A DNA stretch of 64,000 bases from Phragmitibacter flavus (GTDB lineage: Bacteria > Verrucomicrobiota > Verrucomicrobiia > Verrucomicrobiales > Verrucomicrobiaceae). This document shows positions 57,881 through 64,000 of the stretch, piece after piece (the stretch's first letter is position 1; each line of letters opens with the position of its first letter). Position numbers and translations under genes: made by a program. Location of the stretch: positions 248,001-312,000 of the forward strand of contig NZ_VAUV01000002.1 in NCBI RefSeq assembly GCF_005780165.1, written 5' to 3'. The notes beneath the pieces were generated by a model, which made no database searches, had not been told where the DNA came from, and was given only the letters and a program-made list of their open reading frames with translations.

Positions 57881-58897
57881 TCAATGACGCTGGCGACGGC
57901 GGCGGAGGAAAAGGCTGCCGAGCGCGAGGGTGAGGAGGACGGCGCGGGTAGGCTCGGGGACGGCGGAGAGGCCGGTGGTGGCGGTCATTTGGAGAATCCA
58001 CTGACTGCTGATGCTGTCGAAATAGAGGTCGCCCGGGTTGAAGCCGGAGCCGCTAAGGGAGTCGGTGTAGGACCAGGTGTAGCCGTTGAGGTCGAGGGTG
58101 CCGGTGGTGGTGGTATGGAGGGTGTGGAGCTGGGTGACGAGTTCGAGGTCGTAGTTGAAAAGGCTGTTGGTGGCGAGGGTGTAGATGGAGCGGGCTTCAC
58201 CGGCGGTGAGGGCGTTGCTCCAGATGCCAAGGTCGTCCATGAGGCCAATCCAGTTGCCGCCGGACACGCCGATTTCCAGGGCATTCGTGTTGGCGAGTCC
58301 GTTGCCAAAGATGAAGGAGCCGGTGGCTACGGAAGCGCCATCGAGGTATTCGGTCCAGGTGCCGGTGGTGCCGGTGCTGTAACTGAGGGTGTAGGTAACC
58401 AGACGCCAGTCATTGGTCAGGACGTTCTGGGCGTTTTGGGCGAGATTCTGGTTGTAGCCGGTGGGGTTGGTTTCGCCGCTGTCGATGCGGATGTTGGTAT
58501 CTGCGGTGCCGGCATTGCGGTTGATGATCCAGTGATTGCTGGTGGTGCCGCCAGCGCCTTTACGGGCGATGCGGAACCAGTCGGCATTGCCGGTGGTGCC
58601 GGTATTGATCCAGAAAGAGACGCTGAGATTGTTGGAGATGTCACTGAATCCGGTGGTGGAGCCGGAGGAGGTGGTGTGGGGGGCGGTGAGCTTGTTGTTG
58701 TTGACGGAATAAGCGTAGCCGTCGCCAAACGGGGTCGAGGTGCTGTAGGTGACGGAACCGGTGGCGTGGTTGTTGTTGCCGCTGGCGTCATTGCCATTCT
58801 GAGCGTCGAAAGAATAGATCGCGATGACGCTCGCATGGAGGGCGGGGGCAGCCAGAGAGAGCAACAAGGCGACGAGGGGAATCTTGATGGCGTTCAT
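57881..58897 (-). CDS. PEP-CTERM surface protein with a LamG-like domain
   Basis: 338 aa. A signal peptide (ALLLSLAAPALHA) is followed by a Thr/Ser/Gly-rich LamG/concanavalin-like domain: YSFDAQNGNDASGNNNHATG, VSFWINTGTTG and WIGLMDDLGIWSNALTAGE. The end has the PEP-CTERM sorting signal: VPEP, a hydrophobic stretch and a cluster of Arg residues. Such proteins are processed by exosortase and delivered to the cell surface or a biofilm matrix. Exosortase is not in this window. Confidence 0.9.
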   Translation of the reverse strand: MNAIKIPLVALLLSLAAPALHASVIAIYSFDAQNGNDASGNNNHATGSVTYSTSTPFGDGYAYSVNNNKLTAPHTTSSGSTTGFSDISNNLSVSFWINTGTTGNADWFRIARKGAGGTTSNHWIINRNAGTADTNIRIDSGETNPTGYNQNLAQNAQNVLTNDWRLVTYTLSYSTGTTGTWTEYLDGASVATGSFIFGNGLANTNALEIGVSGGNWIGLMDDLGIWSNALTAGEARSIYTLATNSLFNYDLELVTQLHTLHTTTTGTLDLNGYTWSYTDSLSGSGFNPGDLYFDSISSQWILQMTATTGLSAVPEPTRAVLLTLALGSLFLRRRRQRH

Positions 58898-59027
58898 AGA
58901 GTCGGAAAGTGAGAAGGGGTTGGAAGAAACGGACGCGATGATGAAAGGCTATCAATTTTGAGAGGGTTGAGCAATCCCTGTTTGTTTTTTTGCCTTGTGG
59001 TAGAACCTGTGCTTGTTGAGCGGACTC

Positions 59028-59948
59028 ATGGCGACGTTCATCCTGCGACGATTCATCAGCAGCCTCTTTGTGCTGTTGTGTGTGGCGTCGCTGACGTTTG
59101 TGTTGTCGATTTCACAGAAGGGCGGACCGTTTGAAAAGGAGCGGATGACGGAGCAGGCGAAGGCGGCGAAGGAGGCGCAGTATGGGTTGGATGGGAGCAA
59201 GTCGGAGCAGTTGGGGCGGTATTTGAAGCGGCTGATTTTTGAGGGGGATTTGTATGTGTCGCTGAGGTATCAGAATCTGACGGTGGCGGAGATCCTTGGG
59301 CAGAAGCTGCCGAACTCGCTGCTGGTGGGTGGGACGGCGTTTTTGATTGCGTCAGTTGGCGGGGTGCTGGTGGGGTTTGTGGCGGCGATGAAGAAGGATT
59401 CGCTTTGGGATGTTGGGGGGATGTTTTTTGCGCTGGGGGCGATCAGTGTGCCGACGTTCATCACGGGGCCATTGATGATTGCGGTGTTGGGGATCTGGCT
59501 GGGTTGGCTGCCTATTGGCGGGGTGGGGACGTGGCAGCAGCTGGTGATGCCGTCCATTTGCTTGTCGTTACCGTTCCTGGCTTATGTGGCGAGGCTGACG
59601 CGCAACAGTTTGCTGGATGTGCTTTCGCAGAATTACATGCGCACGGCGAAGGCGAAGGGATTGGACGAGGTGCGGGTGCTGGCGAAGCACGGACTGAAGG
59701 TGGCCATTTTGCCGGTGGTGACGTATCTGGGTCCGATGGCGGCTTATGTGCTGACGGGATCGTTTGTGATCGAAAGTGTGTTCAACATTTCGGGGGTGGG
59801 GATGGTGTTTGTGAATGCGATTCAAAACGCCGATTGTTTTCTGCTGACGGGCGCGGTGATCGTGTATTCGGCGCTGATTGTGTTTTTTAACTTTCTGGTG
59901 GACGTGATTTACATGTTCCTGGACAAACGAATTCAATTGCATGGCTGA
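59028..59948 (+). CDS. Dipeptide/oligopeptide ABC transporter permease (DppB type), second pair
   Basis: 306 aa from the ATG at 59028 (MATFILRRFISSLFVLLCV). Typical six-helix topology and the EAA loop MRTAKAKGLDEVRVLAKHGLK. The region before the second helix has SQKGGPFEKERMTEQAKAA. Its 3' end overlaps the DppC-type gene by 8 bp. As with the pair at 39738-41579, no ATPase or binding protein is adjacent. Confidence 0.93.
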   Translation: MATFILRRFISSLFVLLCVASLTFVLSISQKGGPFEKERMTEQAKAAKEAQYGLDGSKSEQLGRYLKRLIFEGDLYVSLRYQNLTVAEILGQKLPNSLLVGGTAFLIASVGGVLVGFVAAMKKDSLWDVGGMFFALGAISVPTFITGPLMIAVLGIWLGWLPIGGVGTWQQLVMPSICLSLPFLAYVARLTRNSLLDVLSQNYMRTAKAKGLDEVRVLAKHGLKVAILPVVTYLGPMAAYVLTGSFVIESVFNISGVGMVFVNAIQNADCFLLTGAVIVYSALIVFFNFLVDVIYMFLDKRIQLHG

Positions 59949-60933
59949 GGCGGCGACATCCAATCGATGGCAGGGCAGTCCGCCGAATGGCTGGCAGATT
60001 TTGCGTCGCAACCGGCTGGCGATGGTTTCGCTGTGGTTCACGCTGGCGGTGGCGGTGCTGGCGGTGGTGATTCCGTTCTTTCTGGATGCGGGAGTGAAGC
60101 AGGTGAGTGAGGATCAGTTTTTTCCGCCGATGAGCCGGTCGGAGGACGGGACGCGGTTTCATCTTCTCGGGACGGATGCGAATGGTCAGGATTTGTTTTA
60201 TCGTTTGCTGACGGGAGCGCAGGTGAGTTTGGGGGTGGGATTGGTGGGGGCGCTGGTGAGTCTGGTGATTGGCGGGATTTATGGGATGATCAGCGGTTAT
60301 GCGGGAGGCAGGATTGATGGGGGAATGATGAGGTTGGTGGACATTCTGAATTCAGTGCCGAGCCTTTTGTTTGTGATGATTTTCATCAACACGTTTGATG
60401 GTTATTTTAAGGATGGGTTGGATGGTTTGCGTCTGTGGGCGCAGGGGGAGCAGATGAAGTGGCTGGTGGACTTGGCGAATGATGCGATTCCATATTCGCG
60501 GATAGGGATTCTGGTTTTGGCGCTGGGATTGGTGCAATGGCTGACGATGGCTCGGTTGGTGCGGGGGCAGGTGCTGGTGTTGAAGGAGCTGGCGTTTGTA
60601 TCGGCAAGCCGCGCGATGGGGCAGGGTTGGTGGAGGATTTTGTGGAAGCACCTGTGGCCGAACTTGAGCACGCTGGTGCTGACATGTTTGACGTTGACGA
60701 TTCCGGCGGTGATCCGAGATGAGAGCTTTTTGAGCTTCCTAGGTCTTGGAATTGAAGATCCGGCGGCGAGCTGGGGGTCGCTGTTGAAGGACGGGGCGCA
60801 GGTGATCAATCCGCTGGACAGCAAATGGTGGCTGCTGGCATTTCCGGCGGCGCTGATGTCATCGACTTTGCTGGCGCTGAATTTCCTTGGGGATGGATTG
60901 CGCGATGCGTTTGATCCGAAGGGCGGGGATTGA
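59941..60933 (+). CDS. Dipeptide/oligopeptide ABC transporter permease (DppC type), second pair
   Basis: 330 aa. An N-terminal cytoplasmic segment leads to the helix LAMVSLWFTLAVAVLAVVIPFF. The DppC-type loop GTDANGQDLFYRLLTGAQVSLGVG and the EAA loop SRAMGQGWWRILWKHLWPN are present, with LGIEDPAASWGSLLKDGAQ near the end. A periplasmic or loop insertion KDGLDGLRLWAQGEQMKWLV is longer than in the other DppC. It overlaps the DppB gene by 8 bp. Confidence 0.93.
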   Translation: MAEAATSNRWQGSPPNGWQILRRNRLAMVSLWFTLAVAVLAVVIPFFLDAGVKQVSEDQFFPPMSRSEDGTRFHLLGTDANGQDLFYRLLTGAQVSLGVGLVGALVSLVIGGIYGMISGYAGGRIDGGMMRLVDILNSVPSLLFVMIFINTFDGYFKDGLDGLRLWAQGEQMKWLVDLANDAIPYSRIGILVLALGLVQWLTMARLVRGQVLVLKELAFVSASRAMGQGWWRILWKHLWPNLSTLVLTCLTLTIPAVIRDESFLSFLGLGIEDPAASWGSLLKDGAQVINPLDSKWWLLAFPAALMSSTLLALNFLGDGLRDAFDPKGGD

Positions 60934-60983
60934 TGAAGTTGAGGTGAGTTGAAACTTTGTGGCGATGGGCGGGTTGGATGGGC

Positions 60984-62111
60984 ATGATGAAGTTGGGATC
61001 TTTGTTGATGTTTGGCCTGAGTGGGATGGCGTTTGGGATTTGGGCGCAAGCCCCCGTGCGGGTGCCGGAGGGGGTGAAAGCTCATCGGGATTTGGTTTAT
61101 GTGAAGGACGGACATGAGCGGCATAAGCTGGATCTCTATTTGCCGGAGACGAAGTCGGATGAGTTGTTGCCATTGATCATCTGGGTGCATGGGGGTGGTT
61201 GGCAGAATGGTTCGAAGGAGGGGTGTCCGCCGTTGCGCGGGGGTTACGTCGAGAAGGGATATGCGGTGGCGAGCATCAACTATCGGTTGAGCGGTCATGC
61301 GGTGTTTCCGGCGCAGATTGAGGATTGCAAGGCGGCGGTTCGTTGGTTGAGGGCGCACGCAGATGAGTATGGTTTGGATGCGAAGCGATTTGGGGTGTGG
61401 GGGAGTTCAGCGGGCGGGCATCTGGTGGCGTTGATGGGGACGAGTGGCGATGTGAAAGCGTTTGATGTGGGGGCTCATTTGGATCAGTCGAGCCGGGTGC
61501 AGGCGGTCTGTGATTATTTTGGGCCCACGGACTTTGAGGTGTTTGTGAAGACGCCGGGTTATGAGAGGGTTGCGAATGTGGAGTCGCCGGAGGCAAAGTT
61601 GCTAGGGGGCGCAGTTTTGGAGAACAAGGACAAGGCGGCGCGGGCAAATCCGATCAATTATGTGAGCAAGGATGATCCGCCGTTTTTAATGGTGCATGGC
61701 GATGCAGACAAAACGGTGCCGTTGAATCAGAGTGAGTTGTTGTTCGAATCGTTGAAGAATTCAGGAGTGAGTGCGCAATTGCATACCATTCGAGGGGGTG
61801 GGCATGGCAGGCCGGGGTTTGGGAGTGAGGAAATCGCGAAGTTGGTGGTGGATTTTTTTGATGAGCGATTGAAGAAAGGCGCTACGAAGGTGGTGGCGTT
61901 GACGACGGAAAGTGTGGCGGAGGAGGGAGAGGCACCGCCGATGAACCGTGGAGAAGGGCGAAGAATTCCCTGGGAGATGGTGTTGCGTCGCGATGACAAG
62001 GACGGCGATGGCACGGTGAAGAAGGGGGAGTTCAGTGGTCCTGCCGGACTTTTTCAGCGGCTGGATGCGAATGGCGACGGAGTGCTGACGCGGGAGGAAG
62101 TCGAGCGGTGA
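60984..62111 (+). CDS. Exported alpha/beta hydrolase with C-terminal EF-hands
   Basis: 375 aa from the ATG at 60984 (MMKLGSLLMFGLSGMAFGIWAQ; the ATG at 60978 is equally plausible). BD-FAE/acetyl esterase-type hydrolase: WVHGGGWQNGSKEG, GVWGSSAGGHLVALMG, HGDADKTVP and GGGHGRPGFG for the catalytic His. The last 60 residues hold two EF-hand-like calcium loops, DDKDGDGTVKKGEF and DANGDGVLTREEV. The stop is 2 bp from the convergent transporter stop. Confidence 0.9.
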   Translation: MMKLGSLLMFGLSGMAFGIWAQAPVRVPEGVKAHRDLVYVKDGHERHKLDLYLPETKSDELLPLIIWVHGGGWQNGSKEGCPPLRGGYVEKGYAVASINYRLSGHAVFPAQIEDCKAAVRWLRAHADEYGLDAKRFGVWGSSAGGHLVALMGTSGDVKAFDVGAHLDQSSRVQAVCDYFGPTDFEVFVKTPGYERVANVESPEAKLLGGAVLENKDKAARANPINYVSKDDPPFLMVHGDADKTVPLNQSELLFESLKNSGVSAQLHTIRGGGHGRPGFGSEEIAKLVVDFFDERLKKGATKVVALTTESVAEEGEAPPMNRGEGRRIPWEMVLRRDDKDGDGTVKKGEFSGPAGLFQRLDANGDGVLTREEVER

Positions 62112-62113
62112 AT

Positions 62114-63388
62114 TCAGCTTCTATTTTTGGGAACGGCGAGGCGTTGGGCATGGTAGATGCCGGTGGGGCCGCTGGAGTGGTAGGCGATGAAACAGGCGAG
62201 GCCAAAGGAGACGCCGTAGTGGGAGCCGAAGAGTTCGATGCCCATGAGGGTGCAGGCGAGGGGGGTGTTGGCGGCACCGGCAAAGACGGCGATGAATCCG
62301 AGGGAGGCAAAGAGGGCGACGGGTTCCTGAAGAAGGAGGCCGAGGCTGTGACCAAGGGTGGCACCAATGTAAAACAGGGGGGTAACTTCGCCGCCTTTGA
62401 ATCCGCTGCCCAGGGTGACGGCGGTGAAGAGGGTTTTCCAAAGCCAAGACCATGTGTGGGCACCGTCGGGTTGGAACGATGAGGTGATCGAGACGGCGTT
62501 TGGGTCGGGGTTGTCGACGCCGAGTCCGAGGTAGTCGCGGGTGCCAAGCAGGTAGACCATGGCAATGACGAGGAGTCCGCCGATGACGGGTCGGAGGGGA
62601 GGATAGGCGATGCGTCGGGCGAAAAGCGATTGGGTGGCGTGGGTGAGGGTGGTGAAAAGTCGGGCGGCGAGTCCGAAAAGGATGGCGGCAAGGGCGACTT
62701 TGGCGAGGAGAAGGGGATGGAAGGCGGCGCGAAGTCCGGCATCGGGGGCGACTTCGAGGTGATAGACCGTGTGGTGGATGCCCCAGGCGGTGCAGGTGGC
62801 GTCGCCGATGATGCTGGCGATGAGGACGGGGATGAGGGCATCGTATTGGATGCGGCCGATGAACAGGACTTCCATGGCGAACACGGCTCCCGTGAGGGGG
62901 GTGCCGAAGACGGCGCCGAATCCTGCGGCGATGCCTCCCATGAGCATGAGTCTGCGCGTGTCGGGTCCAACGCGGAACATGCGGCTGAGGAGTCCGGCGA
63001 GGCTTCCGCCCATTTGCACGGCGGTGCCTTCGCGTCCGGCGGAGCCTCCGAAGAGGTGGGTGATGAGGGTGGCAATGAGGACGAGGGGAGCCATCCGGGC
63101 GGGGACACCGCCGCCGGGTTGATGGATTTCGTCGATGAGCAGGTTGTTTCCTCGATCGGAATTTTTGCCGAGATGATGGTAGAGGAGTCCAACGAGGCCA
63201 CCGGCGATGGGAAGGGCGAACAGGAGGTGGGGGTGGGTCCAATGAATATGGGTGACCCGGTCAAGGGACCAGAGGAAGAGGGCGCTGGCGGAGCCGGTGA
63301 GAACGGCGACGGGCAGGATGAGCAGGCTCCACCACAGCAGTTGGGCAAGGTTGTTGAGTGGTTGGAGAAGGTTAGGCCAGCGCTTCAT
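62114..63388 (-). CDS. CLC-type ion transporter, probably fluoride/proton antiporter (CLC-F)
   Basis: 424 aa, multi-pass. The three anion-pore regions are variant: GNNLLID at 80-86 instead of GSGIP, GREGT at 118-122 instead of GKEGP, and GSGFKGGEVTPLF instead of the GGLFxP loop. These variants fit the CLC-F subclass that exports fluoride, often under a fluoride riboswitch. I find no such riboswitch in the 144 bp upstream (63389-63532). The external gating glutamate is E120. A standard CLC remains the alternative. Confidence 0.85.
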   Translation of the reverse strand: MKRWPNLLQPLNNLAQLLWWSLLILPVAVLTGSASALFLWSLDRVTHIHWTHPHLLFALPIAGGLVGLLYHHLGKNSDRGNNLLIDEIHQPGGGVPARMAPLVLIATLITHLFGGSAGREGTAVQMGGSLAGLLSRMFRVGPDTRRLMLMGGIAAGFGAVFGTPLTGAVFAMEVLFIGRIQYDALIPVLIASIIGDATCTAWGIHHTVYHLEVAPDAGLRAAFHPLLLAKVALAAILFGLAARLFTTLTHATQSLFARRIAYPPLRPVIGGLLVIAMVYLLGTRDYLGLGVDNPDPNAVSITSSFQPDGAHTWSWLWKTLFTAVTLGSGFKGGEVTPLFYIGATLGHSLGLLLQEPVALFASLGFIAVFAGAANTPLACTLMGIELFGSHYGVSFGLACFIAYHSSGPTGIYHAQRLAVPKNRS

Positions 63389-63532
63389 CGGGACCGGGAT
63401 GGACGGCGGGTGACGTTAGCGTGGGTCGCTTCCGGGTGCGAATCTTTGTTTCGATGTGGCGGGGTTGATCTTGGCGGGGTAGTGTGCTGGAATGTCGCCG
63501 ACTCGATGAATTTAATTCTATTGCCCAAAACC

Positions 63533-64000
63533 ATGAACCGACGACGACGCAAGGGTGTGGCGCTGGTGCTGGTGATTACTGTGCTTTTGCTGGTGATGTT
63601 TTTGGTGCTGGGTTTTTTCCTCAATGTGACCAATGAAAAAAGGGCTTCGCGGAACACGAGTCATATCCTGTCGTTGAGTTTGCTGGAAGACAGTGTGGTG
63701 GGGTTGGTGATGGCACAGGTGAGGTCGGCAACCACTCAGGGGCCGGAGGTGGGCTGGGCTTCGCAACCGGGAATGATCCGGACTTTTGGAGCGAAGGATA
63801 GTTTGGTGAAGCTCTATTCGGCACGGGAGATGACGAAGGAAGTGAATGAGGTGCCTTTTGATGTGCTGGCGGAGGTGCCGTCGGATTGGATGAATTACCC
63901 GGGATTGTATCGCGATCTGAATCTGCCGATGGCGGATTTGGAAGGGGAGTTGCGGTATCCGATCTTCGATCCAAGGGTTGAGGTTGAAGGTTTGCAGGTG
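63533..64000 (+). CDS. Verru_Chthon cassette protein A, 5' part only
   Basis: At least 156 aa, open to the end of the window, from the ATG at 63533 (an in-frame ATG at 63506 adds nine residues). It starts RRRRKGVALVLVITVLLLVM, a type IV pilin-like N-terminus, then FLNVTNEKRASRNTSHILSL and GWASQPGMIRTFG, which is the signature of Verru_Chthon cassette protein A (TIGR02600). In Verrucomicrobia these proteins sit in a cassette with proteins B, C and D, which have pseudopilin-like starts. The rest of the gene and the cassette lie beyond the window. Confidence 0.88.
   Translation, partial: MNRRRRKGVALVLVITVLLLVMFLVLGFFLNVTNEKRASRNTSHILSLSLLEDSVVGLVMAQVRSATTQGPEVGWASQPGMIRTFGAKDSLVKLYSAREMTKEVNEVPFDVLAEVPSDWMNYPGLYRDLNLPMADLEGELRYPIFDPRVEVEGLQV

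Noticed and set aside
63389-63532. Possible fluoride riboswitch upstream of the CLC-F-like gene
   Set aside because: I compared the minus-strand leader with the crcB motif core and found no matching stem-loop and pseudoknot sequence. A covariance model scan could reverse this.

Overview
This 64 kb window is a chromosomal segment of a Gram-negative bacterium of the Verrucomicrobiota, most likely near the Verrucomicrobiaceae/Chthoniobacter group. Taxon-typical proteins support this: a Verru_Chthon cassette protein A that runs off the right edge, the 52-residue small basic protein known from Chlamydiae/Verrucomicrobia/Planctomycetes, a Planctomycete-type cytochrome c with leucine-rich repeats, a Tat-exported HxxSHH (DUF1552) protein, a PEP-CTERM surface protein, and several PQQ-type propellers. 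Coding strands are strongly G/purine rich, so long open frames run antisense to nearly every gene; these were discarded. I see no prophage, transposase, CRISPR array, rRNA or tRNA.

Left to right. 0.1-6 kb: a large membrane Ser/Thr kinase, an exported cyclophilin, a small lipoprotein, ygfZ and a 3-hydroxyisobutyrate dehydrogenase-like enzyme, then a 22-unit heptanucleotide array. 6.1-11.6 kb: two tandem paralogous exported proteins of about 900 aa with no recognised family. 11.7-16.3 kb: a DUF1552 protein, a PQQ-type propeller, pabB and a zinc-ribbon protein. 16.4-23.6 kb: L,D-transpeptidase, rseP, ispG, a SWIM protein, trmB, an NsrR-like regulator and a polyprenyl diphosphate synthase. 23.8-25.9 kb: small membrane and stress-type proteins and a YacP-like NYN protein. 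25.9-30.2 kb: an isolated nuoD-nuoE pair, a lipoprotein and an AlgJ/AlgX-like SGNH protein.

30.3-41.6 kb: tyrS, a Xre-RES toxin-antitoxin pair and a LolC/E-type permease in one tightly packed run; then truA, ruvX, mannose-1-phosphate guanylyltransferase, a SprT-like protein, a Tat-exported pyruvyltransferase-like protein, an esterase and a DppB/DppC permease pair. 41.9-49.7 kb: glgC, a cytochrome/LRR protein, a pqiA-pqiA-pqiB-pqiC lipid-transport operon and another PQQ-type propeller. 49.8-56.0 kb: the small basic protein, an RluB/RsuA-type pseudouridine synthase with a long basic tail, nspC, a tautomerase, a candidate diadenylate cyclase with a small membrane partner, and a class V aminotransferase. 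56.0-64.0 kb: a MntA-HepT module, an SDH-type serine protease, a PEP-CTERM protein, a second DppB/DppC pair, an esterase with EF-hands, a CLC-F-like transporter and the truncated Verru_Chthon A gene.

Two layers of non-coding structure run through the window. The first is short tandem heptanucleotide arrays at six loci, one of them inside ispG. The second is several families of small dispersed palindromes, mostly at gene 3' ends. The most distinctive functional candidates are the tandem 900-aa paralogs with four internal modules, the DAC-domain protein and its membrane partner, the RES-Xre module wired into an essential-gene operon, and the split pqiA with a ten-base homopolymer at the split point.
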